Assembly (NCBI GenBank): GCA_021783215.1
Contig: JAJXUB010000010.1
Location: 1 to 37,635 of the forward strand
Length of the DNA: 37,635 nucleotides
Reading direction: 5' to 3'
DNA from: Actinomycetes bacterium
GTDB taxonomy: Bacteria > Actinomycetota > Actinomycetes > Actinomycetales > Dermatophilaceae
Shown piece after piece: positions 9,814 through 17,776 of this stretch. The number at the start of each line of letters is the position of its first letter. Position 1 is the stretch's first letter. The notes below the pieces were generated by a model. It saw nothing but the letters and a program-made list of their open reading frames with translations, was not told the DNA's origin and ran no database searches. The translations under genes and the position numbers were made by a program.

Positions 9814-11260
9814 CGGCGTCAACGGGCGGTTCGACTTCACCGCCCCCGTCCCACGGCTCGCCGAGCTCGGCGCCGTCCACCTCATTGCCATCGGCGGGAC
9901 GGGGATGTCGGCCGTCGCGCGGCTCCTGCTCGGCCGGGGCATCCGCGTCTCCGGGTCCGATGCGAAGGACTCGCCGGTCCTCGCCTCCCTCGCGGCGCAG
10001 GGGGCGACCGTGCGCGTCGGGCATGACCCGGCGGCACTCGACGGTGCCGACACCGTCGTCGTCTCCTCGGCGATCCGTGAGGACAACGTCGAGCTGACGG
10101 CGGCCAGGGCCAGGGGGCTGCGCGTGCTGCACCGCGCGCAGGCCCTCGCTGCGTGCCTCGAGGGGAGCCGGTCGGTCGCCGTGGCCGGGGCCAACGGCAA
10201 GACGACGACGACGTCGATGACCGCCGTCGGGCTCGACGCAGCCGGGCTCGACCCGTCCTTCGCCTCGGGTGGTGAGCTGCCCGTCTGGGACACCAACGCC
10301 CGCGTCGGCTCCGGACCTGCCTTCGTGCTCGAGGCCGACGAGAGCGACGGCTCGTTCGTCACGTACCACCCCGACATCGCCGTCGTCACCAACGTCCAGC
10401 CGGACCACCTCGACTTCTACGGCACCTTCGAGCACGTCCGCTCGGCATATGCCGCGTTCGCCGCCTCGATGCGCCCTCGTGGCCTCCTCATCGCCTGCGC
10501 CGACGACGAGGGGTCGGCCGCCCTCGCGCGCTCGCACTCGGCGGCCGGGGGGCGTGTCCTCACGTATGGGTTCGCCGTCGACAGCGCCGTCCGTCTGAGC
10601 GATGCCGTCGACGCGACGCTCGACGCCGACGGGTTCGGCGCCTCCGCGCGGGTGTCCTTCGACGGGGCGAGCCGGGACCTGCGGCTCGCCGTGCCCGGGC
10701 ACCACAACCTCCTGGATGCCGCCGCCGCGTTCGCCGCCTGTGTCGCCGGTTTCGGCGCCGACCCGGCCGCGGTGACCTCCGGGCTGCGCCACTTCGCCGG
10801 GGCCCGACGCCGGTTCGAGGTCATCGGGCGCCGGGGTGGCGTCACGGTCATCGACGACTATGCGCACAACCCCGGCAAGGTGCGCGCCGTCGTCTCGACC
10901 GTCGTCGGGCTCGTCGGGCGTGAGCACGTCCACGTCGTGTTCCAGCCTCACCTCTACTCCCGGACCCGCGACTTCGCGGACGGCTTCGCCGCCGGGCTCG
11001 CGCCGGCGGCCGACGTCGTCCTCCTGCCCATCTACGGCGCCCGGGAGGAGCCCATGCCGGGCGTGACGTCCGGGCTCGTCGTCGCCGCGCTGAACCGGCT
11101 CGGCGGTCCCGACCATGCGGTCGCGGTCGCCGGCCCGGACGAGGCGGTCGCGTCCGTCGTGGGTCGGGCACGTCCCGGAGACGTGATCCTCACCGTCGGC
11201 GCCGGTGACGTGACGGCCTGCGCCCCCCGCATCCTCGACGCGCTCGGGCACCGCCGATGA
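9806..11260 (+). CDS. murC: UDP-MurNAc:L-Ala ligase (MurC)
   Basis: First amino-acid-adding Mur ligase; attaches L-Ala to UDP-MurNAc. ATG at 9806 has a good ribosome site (GGGGAGG at 9795-9801) and overlaps the murG stop. 484 residues. The N-terminal GGTGMS loop, the EADESDGSF segment and YAHNPGK in the C-terminal domain are MurC features. The P-loop reads GANGKTTTT at about 128-136, where MurC proteins normally have GTHGKTTTT. The lysine and following Thr are kept, so activity is expected. The stop overlaps ftsQ (ATGA). Confidence 0.95.
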   Translation: MADGVNGRFDFTAPVPRLAELGAVHLIAIGGTGMSAVARLLLGRGIRVSGSDAKDSPVLASLAAQGATVRVGHDPAALDGADTVVVSSAIREDNVELTAARARGLRVLHRAQALAACLEGSRSVAVAGANGKTTTTSMTAVGLDAAGLDPSFASGGELPVWDTNARVGSGPAFVLEADESDGSFVTYHPDIAVVTNVQPDHLDFYGTFEHVRSAYAAFAASMRPRGLLIACADDEGSAALARSHSAAGGRVLTYGFAVDSAVRLSDAVDATLDADGFGASARVSFDGASRDLRLAVPGHHNLLDAAAAFAACVAGFGADPAAVTSGLRHFAGARRRFEVIGRRGGVTVIDDYAHNPGKVRAVVSTVVGLVGREHVHVVFQPHLYSRTRDFADGFAAGLAPAADVVLLPIYGAREEPMPGVTSGLVVAALNRLGGPDHAVAVAGPDEAVASVVGRARPGDVILTVGAGDVTACAPRILDALGHRR

Positions 11261-11988
11261 CGGCACGAAGGAGCAGGTCCGCCGCCCAGCGCTTCGACCG
11301 GCGTCAGGCCTCGGGCCGGCGTCGGCGCCTCGTGCGCGCAGCCGTCGCGGTGCTCGTCACGGCGGGTGTCGCGGGCCTCGTCTGGCTGTTCGCCGTCTCC
11401 CAGGCGTTCGCCGTCAGGTCGGTCACCGTCGTCGGCGTGGCCGGCCCGGAGCGCTCGGCCATCGCCGCGATCGCTCGTGGCTCGCTCGGGACACCCCTTG
11501 CGCGGGTCGACACCGGCGCGATCGCCGCGGCGGTCCGCCGCCGGCGCGCGGTCGCCGAGGTCCAGGTCGCGAGGTCCTGGCCCACGGGTCTCACCGTGAC
11601 GGTTCTCCTGCGCACACCCGTCCTGGTCCTCCGCGACCCTAACGGTGAACTTGAGGTTGTGGACCGTCAGGGGGTCGTCTTCGGGACGGTGACGCGCGCT
11701 CCCGCCGGCGTCCCCACCGTGTCCGGAGCCGACGTGGCGTCGACATCCCCGGACATCGTCCGCGCGGCCCTCGCCGTCGTGCGGGCGCTACCGACCGACA
11801 TGCTCCGGACCGTCACCGGGATCACGGTGACGAAGGCCGGTGTCGTCTCCTTCACGAGCGGGACGACGACCGTTGTCTGGGGCACCCCCGGCCAGGAGGC
11901 CCTGAAGCTCCGCGTCGTCCGTGCCCTGCTCGCGACGCATCCGCACCTGCTGGACGTCAGCGCGCCGGACATGCCGGTGACCGGCTAG
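11257..11988 (+). CDS. ftsQ: FtsQ / DivIB-type divisome protein
   Basis: Bitopic division protein that links early and late divisome components. 243 residues: a basic Arg-rich cytoplasmic tail (1-27), one membrane helix (about 28-50), a POTRA domain starting near FAVRSVTVVG, then the FtsQ/DivIB C-terminal domain. The position between murC and ftsZ is diagnostic in Actinomycetota, which lack ftsA here. ATG overlaps the murC stop. A 259-bp gap follows, so ftsZ has its own control region. Confidence 0.92.
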   Translation: MTARRSRSAAQRFDRRQASGRRRRLVRAAVAVLVTAGVAGLVWLFAVSQAFAVRSVTVVGVAGPERSAIAAIARGSLGTPLARVDTGAIAAAVRRRRAVAEVQVARSWPTGLTVTVLLRTPVLVLRDPNGELEVVDRQGVVFGTVTRAPAGVPTVSGADVASTSPDIVRAALAVVRALPTDMLRTVTGITVTKAGVVSFTSGTTTVVWGTPGQEALKLRVVRALLATHPHLLDVSAPDMPVTG

Positions 11989-12089
11989 GTGGCGGCTTCC
12001 TGGTCGGGTACCGGAGAGACGGATGTGACGTTTGTGACCGTGCTCGGTCGACCCGGCACAACTGGTTCGGCGACACGCCCACCTCCGTG

Positions 12090-12119
12090 TTGCCTCGACC
12101 CGGGTGGACCGCCTAGCGT
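12090..12119 (+). promoter_or_regulatory. Candidate sigma70-type promoter of ftsZ
   Basis: TTGCCT (12090-12095) and TAGCGT (12114-12119) are separated by 18 bp inside the 259-bp ftsQ-ftsZ gap, fitting a housekeeping promoter. The transcript would carry a leader of about 120 nt. Upstream, TGTGACG (12024-12030) and TGTGACC (12033-12039) form a short direct repeat with 9-bp phasing, of unknown meaning. Actinobacterial ftsZ genes commonly have several promoters of their own. Confidence 0.4.
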
Positions 12120-12148
12120 CGCTCCAGGCGCACGCGGAGAAACGGACA

Positions 12149-12187
12149 CCAACGGTAAACCTCACGGTTAGACATTTCCACCGTTGG
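12149..12187 (+). repeat. Inverted repeat in the ftsZ leader
   Basis: CCAACGG (12149-12155) and CCGTTGG (12181-12187) are exact inverted 7-mers 25 nt apart. Between them lies a smaller AACC-TCAC-GGTT hairpin (12158-12169). The element sits 60-100 nt before the ftsZ start and downstream of the predicted promoter, so it could be an RNA structure or an operator. Confidence 0.4.
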
Positions 12188-12247
12188 ACGCGGTCAGCGG
12201 ATCGCCCGGACGGACATCGAGCGAGCAAGAGCAGAGGAAGGCCTCCC

Positions 12248-13444
12248 GTGGGAGCACAGAACTACCTGGCAGTCATCAAGGTCGTCGGCATCGGCGGGGG
12301 CGGCGTCAATGCCATCAACCGGATGATCGAGGTCGGCCTCAAGGGCGTCGAGTTCATCGCCATCAACACCGACGCGCAGGCACTGCTCATGAGCGATGCC
12401 GACGTCAAGCTCGACGTCGGCCGCGAGCTGACCCGTGGACTTGGTGCCGGCGCGGACCCCGAGGTCGGACGCAGGGCCGCCGAGGACCACACGGAGGAGA
12501 TCGAGGAGGTCCTCCGGGGCGCGGACATGGTCTTCGTCACCGCGGGCGAGGGCGGGGGTACTGGCACCGGCGGGGCGCCCGTCGTCGCCCGCATCGCCAA
12601 GAGTCTCGGCGCTCTGACCATCGGCGTCGTGACACGTCCCTTCACGTTCGAGGGTCGTCGCCGCGCTAACCAGGCCGAGTCCGGCATCGGCGGCCTACGC
12701 GAGGAGGTCGACACCCTCATCGTCATCCCCAACGACCGGCTCCTGTCGATCAGCGACCGGGGCGTCTCCATGCTCGACGCGTTCCGTAGCGCCGACCAGG
12801 TGCTCCTGTCCGGTGTGCAGGGGATCACGGACCTCATCACGACCCCGGGCCTGATCAACCTCGACTTCGCCGATGTCAAGTCCGTCATGCAGGGCGCCGG
12901 CTCCGCCCTCATGGGCATCGGCTCCTCGCGCGGCGAGGACCGCGCCGTCCAGGCCGCCGAGCTCGCGATCAGCAGCCCGCTCCTCGAGGCGAGCATCGAC
13001 GGTGCCCACGGTGTCCTCCTGTCCATCTCCGGCGGAAGCGACCTCGGGCTGTTCGAGATCAACGAGGCCGCCCGCCTCGTCCAGGAGGCCGCACACCCCG
13101 AGGCAAACATCATCTTCGGGGCCGTCATCGACGACGCACTCGGTGACGAGGTGCGCGTGACCGTCATCGCCGCGGGCTTCGACGGGGGAGCCCCGACCCG
13201 GCGCGAGAACGACCGGGCCCTCGGTTCGGTGGTCGCCGGTGGACGGGCCGCGGCCTCGCCGGTCACCACGACGACGGCGCAGACCGCCACGGCGAGCGCC
13301 GGCGCGACCGCAGAGGAGGTCCGGGCCGAGCAGAGCGTCGACGCCGGCCCTGACACCCCCGGGCGCACCGCGGCGGCCAATCCGCCGACGCAGGTGAGCT
13401 TCGAGGAAGTCGACGACCTGGACGTGCCCGACTTCCTCAAGTAG
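12248..13444 (+). CDS. ftsZ: FtsZ, tubulin-like cell division GTPase
   Basis: Polymerises into the cytoplasmic Z ring. The frame is open upstream, but GTG at 12248 is chosen: GAGGAAGG at 12234-12241 is a good ribosome site, and the resulting N-terminus runs straight into the GTPase fold (VVGIGGGG). 398 residues. The tubulin signature GGGTGTGG lies at 102-109, NTDAQAL and VIPNDRLL are present, and the acidic C-terminal peptide [10 protein letters not shown] that binds partners such as SepF and FtsW is intact. A variable Ala/Thr-rich linker precedes this tail. Confidence 0.97.
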   Translation: MGAQNYLAVIKVVGIGGGGVNAINRMIEVGLKGVEFIAINTDAQALLMSDADVKLDVGRELTRGLGAGADPEVGRRAAEDHTEEIEEVLRGADMVFVTAGEGGGTGTGGAPVVARIAKSLGALTIGVVTRPFTFEGRRRANQAESGIGGLREEVDTLIVIPNDRLLSISDRGVSMLDAFRSADQVLLSGVQGITDLITTPGLINLDFADVKSVMQGAGSALMGIGSSRGEDRAVQAAELAISSPLLEASIDGAHGVLLSISGGSDLGLFEINEAARLVQEAAHPEANIIFGAVIDDALGDEVRVTVIAAGFDGGAPTRRENDRALGSVVAGGRAAASPVTTTTAQTATASAGATAEEVRAEQSVDAGPDTPGRTAAANPPTQVSFEEVDDLDVPDFLK

Positions 13445-13508
13445 GACACCCCGCCTGCGGCGCCCGGCCGACGGCGGGCTCCATCAGCAGGCGCGGGCAC
13501 GGACGGCA

Positions 13509-13514
13509 TACGGT
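13509..13514 (+). promoter_or_regulatory. Candidate leaderless -10 box of pgeF
   Basis: TACGGT fits TANNNT and ends 7 nt before the GTG of pgeF at 13521, the classic geometry for a leaderless actinobacterial transcript. No ribosome site precedes the GTG. The 76-bp ftsZ-pgeF gap shows no strong hairpin. Confidence 0.4.
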
Positions 13515-13520
13515 GGATGC

Positions 13521-14234
13521 GTGTGGTGGTGGCACGACGTCGGTGACGGTCTCGAGCGCGGCTTCACCGACCGTTGCGGAGGCGCGAGCGAGGGGCCGTA
13601 TGCCGGCCTCAACCTCGGCGGTCACGTCGGGGACGAGCCCGACTCCGTCCGCGAGAACCGAGCCATGCTCGCCGAGGCGATTGCGGTCGCGGTGCACCGG
13701 CTCGTCCTGCTCAGCCAGGTGCACGGTGACGGCGTCGTCGTCGTGACGGGCGACGAGACGACACCGCCGACCGCCGACGCCGTCATCACCGCCGAGCGCG
13801 GCCTGGCGCTCGCCGTTCTCGTCGCCGACTGCACACCCGTCCTCCTCCACGACCTCACCTCCGGGCTTGTCGCCGCCGTCCACGCTGGCCGACCGGGCCT
13901 GCGGCTCGGCGTCGTCACACGGACCGTCGAGGCGCTGCGAGACCTCGGGGCGCGCGACATCTCGGCGGTCGTCGGTCCATCCGTGTGCGGCCGGTGCTAT
14001 GAGGTGCCCTCGGACATGAGGGCGGACGTCGCCGCCTCCGCGCCCAGCGCCCACACCGTCTCCTGGTCGGGAACACCGGCCCTCGACGTCGCTGCTGGCG
14101 TCGTCGAGCAGCTTGCGGCGAGCTCCGTTGCCGTGCAGTGGGTTCCGGGGTGCACCCGCGAGGAGCCCCGCCTGTACTCCTACCGCCGGGACAGGGTCAC
14201 GGGGCGGTTCGCCGGTGTGGTGGTTCGGCGATGA
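13521..14234 (+). CDS. pgeF: PgeF/YlmD/LACC1-family multicopper-like enzyme
   Basis: Laccase-domain protein of the family whose members include the E. coli peptidoglycan editing factor (removing wrongly incorporated L-Ser from UDP-MurNAc-peptides) and purine nucleoside phosphorylase/deaminase LACC1. 237 residues. The family metal site is complete: His68 in QVHG, Cys104 in ADCTP and His121 in VHAG; GPSVCGRCYEV follows. The start GTG at 13521 places the usual short lead before the GPYAGLNLG motif. The position after ftsZ is standard in Gram-positive dcw clusters, which favours a peptidoglycan-related role. The stop overlaps ylmE (ATGA). Confidence 0.9.
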   Translation: MWWWHDVGDGLERGFTDRCGGASEGPYAGLNLGGHVGDEPDSVRENRAMLAEAIAVAVHRLVLLSQVHGDGVVVVTGDETTPPTADAVITAERGLALAVLVADCTPVLLHDLTSGLVAAVHAGRPGLRLGVVTRTVEALRDLGARDISAVVGPSVCGRCYEVPSDMRADVAASAPSAHTVSWSGTPALDVAAGVVEQLAASSVAVQWVPGCTREEPRLYSYRRDRVTGRFAGVVVRR

Positions 14235-14929
14235 GCGACCGTCGGGCCGAGCTCGCCCGCGGGCTGAGCGCCGTTCACGAGCGCATCGACGCCGCCTGTG
14301 CGGCGGCGGGCCGCACGGCGGCCGAGGTCACGCTCGTCGTCGTGACGAAGCGCTTCCCCGCCAGCGACGTCGACCTGCTCGCCGAGCTCGGGGTCGTCGA
14401 CGTCGGGGAGAACCTCGACCAGGAGGCGTCGGAGAAGCTCGCCGACATGGTCGCCCCCGACCGCGTGCGCCTGCACTTCATCGGCCGGCTCCAGTCCAAC
14501 AAGGCCCGCCACGTCGGCACGTATGCCTCGGTCGTCCACTCGGTGGACCGACCCAAGCTCCTGCGCCTGCTGTCCCACGGCGCTGCCGAGGCGGGCCGGC
14601 TCGTCGACACGCTGATCCAGGTCAGCCTCGACGGTGACCTCGAGCGCGGTGGGGCGCTCATCGGCTCGGTGCCGTCCCTCGCCGACGCCGTCGCCTCGAC
14701 GGAGGGCCTGCGGCTGCGGGGCGTCATGGCGGTCGCCCCGCTCGAGGCCGACCCGCGGGACGCGTTCGCGCGACTCCGGAGCGTGGGGGAGGGCATACGG
14801 GCCGACCACCCGGAGGCGACGTGGATCTCCGCCGGGATGTCCGGCGACCTGGAGGCAGCGGTCGCCGAGGGGGCGACACACCTGCGTGTCGGCGCGGCAA
14901 TCCTCGGACCTCGCCCGTCACGTCGGTAA
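14231..14929 (+). CDS. ylmE: YggS/YlmE/PLPBP pyridoxal-phosphate homeostasis protein
   Basis: Fold-type III PLP-binding protein without a known catalytic reaction; the family maintains PLP and amino-acid balance. 232 residues. Lys40 in VVVTKRFP is the PLP Schiff-base lysine, followed by GENLDQEA and the signature HFIGRLQSNK. Ser/Gly phosphate-binding residues are near ISAGMSGD. ATG at 14231 overlaps the pgeF stop. The pgeF-ylmE-sepF order is typical of Gram-positive division clusters. Confidence 0.93.
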   Translation: MSDRRAELARGLSAVHERIDAACAAAGRTAAEVTLVVVTKRFPASDVDLLAELGVVDVGENLDQEASEKLADMVAPDRVRLHFIGRLQSNKARHVGTYASVVHSVDRPKLLRLLSHGAAEAGRLVDTLIQVSLDGDLERGGALIGSVPSLADAVASTEGLRLRGVMAVAPLEADPRDAFARLRSVGEGIRADHPEATWISAGMSGDLEAAVAEGATHLRVGAAILGPRPSRR

Positions 14930-14967
14930 CTTCGTTCACGACCGACTGAGACACAAGGAGCTTCGAC

Positions 14968-15438
14968 ATGGCTGGCGCGCTGCGAAAGACGATGGTCTAC
15001 CTCGGGCTGGCCGAGGACTACGAGCAGGACGACGAGGGATCCGACTATGGACCCCAGGGCGGGGCGCACCACGAGGAGCCGGGCTACCGCGGCGCCGAGG
15101 TGACCCAGCTGCGTGGGGTGCCGTCCGCGCGGGTCGTCCGCACCCCGGAGGTCACCGGCGTGAGCCGGATCACGACGATCCACCCCCGGACCTACAACGA
15201 GGCCAAGGCCATCGGGGAGAACTTCCGCGAGGGCACGCCGGTCATCATGAACCTCTCCGACATGGAGGACGCGGACGCCAAGCGCCTCGTCGACTTCGCC
15301 GCCGGCCTCATCTTCGGCCTGCACGGGAGCATCGAGCGGGTGACCGCCAAGGTGTTCCTCCTGTCGCCGTCGCACGTCGAGGTGACGGGTGAGGAGACCG
15401 GCGCCGACTCCCCGCACGGGTTGTTCAACCAGTCCTGA
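14968..15438 (+). CDS. sepF: SepF, membrane anchor of FtsZ
   Basis: Division protein that tethers FtsZ to the membrane in bacteria without FtsA, consistent with the absence of ftsA here. 156 residues: a short N-terminal amphipathic helix ([14 protein letters not shown]), an acidic disordered linker, then the SepF domain (about 65-145) with [13 protein letters not shown] and the [12 protein letters not shown] core. AAGGAG at 14955-14960 is 7 nt before the ATG, a strong ribosome site. Confidence 0.95.
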   Translation: MAGALRKTMVYLGLAEDYEQDDEGSDYGPQGGAHHEEPGYRGAEVTQLRGVPSARVVRTPEVTGVSRITTIHPRTYNEAKAIGENFREGTPVIMNLSDMEDADAKRLVDFAAGLIFGLHGSIERVTAKVFLLSPSHVEVTGEETGADSPHGLFNQS

Positions 15439-15456
15439 GGCAACGTCACCCCTCGG

Positions 15457-15744
15457 ATGCTCATCGTCGCCCAGGTCCTCGACCTGCTCCTGCTGCTCTA
15501 CCTCATCGTCCTCATCGGGCGGATGATCATCGACTGGGTCCAGGTCCTCGCGCGGGACTGGCGGCCCCACGGGGTCACCCTCGTCATCGCCGAGACCGTC
15601 TACACGCTCACCGACCCGCCCCTGCGACTGCTGCGCCGTCTCATCCCGCCCCTGCGCCTCGGAGGCGTCGCCCTCGATCTCGGCTTCCTCGTGCTCATCG
15701 TCGGGGTGCAAGTGTTGCGTATGCTCGTCGCCGCCATCCTCTAG
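15457..15744 (+). CDS. YggT-family membrane protein
   Basis: Small integral membrane protein of 95 residues with two hydrophobic helices (about 5-24 and 66-93) joined by a loop containing the family motif TDPPLRLLRRLIPPL. Family members (YggT, YlmG) sit between sepF and divIVA in many Gram-positive genomes and are linked to division or osmotic stress, but the molecular role is not settled. ATG at 15457 lies 18 bp after the sepF stop; no clear Shine-Dalgarno sequence is seen. The stop codon overlaps a candidate divIVA -10 box. Confidence 0.9.
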   Translation: MLIVAQVLDLLLLLYLIVLIGRMIIDWVQVLARDWRPHGVTLVIAETVYTLTDPPLRLLRRLIPPLRLGGVALDLGFLVLIVGVQVLRMLVAAIL

Positions 15745-15747
15745 GCT
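15742..15747 (+). promoter_or_regulatory. Candidate -10 box upstream of divIVA
   Basis: TAGGCT overlaps the YggT-family stop codon and matches the favoured actinobacterial -10 hexamer. No convincing -35 is found at 16-19 bp. It would give a leader of about 60 nt ending in the GAGGTG ribosome site (15805-15810) of divIVA. Confidence 0.3.
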
Positions 15748-15814
15748 GATCCTCGGACCGACGCCTCGGGCGCCCCGGACCGGTACAGGTTTCCCTTCTT
15801 CCTAGAGGTGACAG

Positions 15815-16924
15815 ATGGCGCTCACGCCTGAAGAGGTCCTCAACAAGACCTTCCAGACCACGCAGTTCCGTCGCGGCTACGACGAGCGCGAGGTCGACGA
15901 CTTCCTGGACGACATCGTCGCCGAGATGAGACGGCAGGGGAAGGAGAGCGAGGACCTCCTCGCACAGCTCAACGACTGCCGCGACGGCAAGGGGCTCGCC
16001 CCGATGCCCGTCTCCGGCGAGGCCGACACCGCGGCGCTCGAGGAGGCCAGGTCCGAGGTCGCGCGGCTCGAGGCGCGCAACAAGGAGCTCGAGGACCTCT
16101 CCGGGCAGTACGAGGAGCGGATCGCCTCCTTGGACGCCTCGCACGGCGACCTCCAAGCCCAGCATGACGCGCTGCTCGCCGAGCATGAGAACCTCAAGGG
16201 CGAGCACGAGCAGCTCAAGAGCGAGCACGTCGGCCTTCAGCAGGCCCACGCCGCCGCCCTTGCCGCCGCCCCCGCGCAGGGAGAGGCCCCGGACACGAGC
16301 GGCTACGACCAGCTCGTCGCCGACGCCAAGGCGCGCGCCGAGCAGGCCGAGAAGGACGCCCAGGAAAGGATCGCCCGCGCCCAGGCGCAGGCCGACGAGG
16401 CGGAGCAGAAGGCCGCGGCCGGTCAGGGCGACGGAGCACACGTCGCGGAGGCGGCTGGGGCCGGTCTCGGTGCCGCCGGGGTGCTCGCCCTCGCCCAGCG
16501 CCTCCACGACGAGCACATCGCGGCCGGCGAGGCCCACCGCGACCAGCTCATCGCGACGGCGACGAGCCAGCGCGACGAGATGCTGTCCACGGCGTCGAGC
16601 CAGCGCGACGAGATGCTGTCCACGGCGTCGGCCCAGCGTGAGCAGATGCTCACCGAGGCGCGCGAGCGCTCCACGGGCATGGTCGCCGAGGCGCAACAGA
16701 AGAAGGCGGCGATCCTCGAGGAGCTCGGCCAGCAGCGGAGCAAGCTCGAGGCGCGCATCGAGGAGCTCAAGGGCTTCGAGCGTGACTACCGCTCCTCGCT
16801 CAAGGGCTACATCGAGAACCAGCTCCACCAGCTCGACCGGACCGGTGTCGAGGTCCCCGAGGCCGAGGAGCCTGCCTCCGAGGGCCCCGGCGAGACGACG
16901 CAGGACCAGCAGCACGAGGGCTGA
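15815..16924 (+). CDS. divIVA: DivIVA / Wag31 polar growth scaffold
   Basis: Coiled-coil protein that binds curved membrane at poles and septa and organises polar wall growth in Actinomycetota. 369 residues. The conserved N-terminal membrane-binding domain is clear (LTPEEVLNKTFQTTQFRRGY, then EREVDDFLDDI). A long Glu/Lys/Ala-rich coiled coil follows. Residues about 251-283 contain 11-residue repeats (SQRDEMLSTAS) encoded by a perfect 33-bp tandem repeat. GAGGTG at 15805-15810 is the ribosome site. Last gene before a strong terminator-like hairpin. Confidence 0.94.
   Translation: MALTPEEVLNKTFQTTQFRRGYDEREVDDFLDDIVAEMRRQGKESEDLLAQLNDCRDGKGLAPMPVSGEADTAALEEARSEVARLEARNKELEDLSGQYEERIASLDASHGDLQAQHDALLAEHENLKGEHEQLKSEHVGLQQAHAAALAAAPAQGEAPDTSGYDQLVADAKARAEQAEKDAQERIARAQAQADEAEQKAAAGQGDGAHVAEAAGAGLGAAGVLALAQRLHDEHIAAGEAHRDQLIATATSQRDEMLSTASSQRDEMLSTASAQREQMLTEARERSTGMVAEAQQKKAAILEELGQQRSKLEARIEELKGFERDYRSSLKGYIENQLHQLDRTGVEVPEAEEPASEGPGETTQDQQHEG
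16565..16663 (+). repeat. 33-bp tandem repeat inside divIVA
   Basis: Two perfect copies (16565-16597 and 16598-16630) encode SQRDEMLSTAS twice; a third, diverged copy (16631-16663) encodes AQREQMLTEAR. The 11-residue period matches a hendecad coiled-coil stutter, so repeat number changes would lengthen the rod without breaking it. Confidence 0.85.
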
Positions 16925-16936
16925 CGACAGCCTTCG

Positions 16937-16974
16937 ACGGAACGGCGCTCCGCTTCGGCGGGGCGCCGTTCCGT
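16937..16974 (+). terminator. Hairpin terminator after divIVA
   Basis: A 17-bp stem (16937-16953 with 16958-16974), interrupted only by one G-U wobble, closes on a TTCG tetraloop. It begins 13 nt after the divIVA stop. No T-tract follows, which is common for actinobacterial hairpins. It separates the dcw cluster from the next transcription unit. Confidence 0.8.
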
Positions 16975-17004
16975 CTCGGGTGGCGATGGTCACGGCGTTG
17001 CCGT

Positions 17005-17034
17005 TTGGGGACAAGGGGCAACGGGTCGTATTCT
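17005..17034 (+). promoter_or_regulatory. Candidate promoter of the DksA-like/lspA/rluD unit
   Basis: TTGGGG (17005-17010) and TATTCT (17029-17034) are 18 bp apart, just downstream of the hairpin. Predicted transcription start is near 17041, giving a leader of about 60 nt before the ribosome site GGAGGA at 17091-17096. Confidence 0.4.
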
Positions 17035-17101
17035 CGGCGGCACCATGCCCGCCGTACTCAGAACGGCGGGCGACTGTCATGCATACGGCCGGAGGACTTC
17101 C

Positions 17102-17776
17102 ATGGCGGCAACGAAGGCGTCATCGACCAGGGGGGCAGCCGCCGCCACGACCGGCCGGCCGGCGCCTGCCGTGAAGAGGGCTGCCGCAGCGGCGCCGAGC
17201 GCCCCGGCGAAGAAGGCGGTCGCGGCGAAGAAGGCCGTCCCCGCGAAGAAGGCCGTGCCCGCCAAGAAGGCCGGCCCCGCCAAGAAGGCCGGCCCCGCCA
17301 AGAAGGCCGGCCCCGCCAAGAAGGCGGTCGCGGCGTCGAAGGCTGCCCCGGGAACGCCGGCCGCGCCGGCGAAGGCCGGTCCGCATGCCTTCGTCGTCCG
17401 TCCCGACGAGAAGCCATGGACCGCCGCCGAGGTCAAGGCGATCCGCGGTCAGCTCGAGGCGGAGGTCACCACGCTTCGGTCCGACCTCGCGCTGGCCGAG
17501 AGCGAGCTCGTCGGGCTCATGCGCGACTCCGGCGACGGTGCCGGCGACGACCAGGCCGATGCCGGCACGAAGACCTACGAACGCGAGCAGGAGATGACCG
17601 TGGCGGCGAACGCACGAGACCTCTTGCTCCAGAACGAGTATGCCCTTGGCCGGCTCGCGGACGGGACGTACGGGCGGTGCGAGAGCTGCGGCCAGCCCAT
17701 CGGGAAGGCGCGACTCCAGGCGGCGCCGCGCGTGACGATGTGCCTGGACTGCAAGCGCAAGGAGGAGCGTCGCTGA
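17102..17776 (+). CDS. DksA/TraR-type C4 zinc-finger protein with lysine-rich tail
   Basis: Likely RNA-polymerase-interacting regulator of the DksA/TraR superfamily. ATG at 17102 is favoured over an earlier in-frame ATG at 17045 because GGAGGA lies 6 nt upstream. 224 residues. The N-terminal third is a histone-H1-like tail of repeated [12 protein letters not shown] units; the middle is a helical hairpin (about 100-180). The C-terminus has the four-cysteine zinc finger (CESCGQP then CLDCKRK). The tail probably binds nucleic acid, an inference from composition only. Neighbours lspA and rluD follow with overlaps. Confidence 0.85.
   Translation: MAATKASSTRGAAAATTGRPAPAVKRAAAAAPSAPAKKAVAAKKAVPAKKAVPAKKAGPAKKAGPAKKAGPAKKAVAASKAAPGTPAAPAKAGPHAFVVRPDEKPWTAAEVKAIRGQLEAEVTTLRSDLALAESELVGLMRDSGDGAGDDQADAGTKTYEREQEMTVAANARDLLLQNEYALGRLADGTYGRCESCGQPIGKARLQAAPRVTMCLDCKRKEERR
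17210..17335 (+). repeat. 18-bp tandem repeat encoding the lysine-rich tail
   Basis: Seven consecutive 18-bp units, each encoding KKA-x-x-A. The three at 17264-17317 are identical (AAGAAGGCCGGCCCCGCC); the outer units differ at a few positions. This arrangement is prone to length change by slippage or recombination. Confidence 0.85.

Noticed and set aside
17210-17335. Short regular repeats as a possible CRISPR array
   Set aside because: Units are contiguous without spacers and in frame with a coding sequence.
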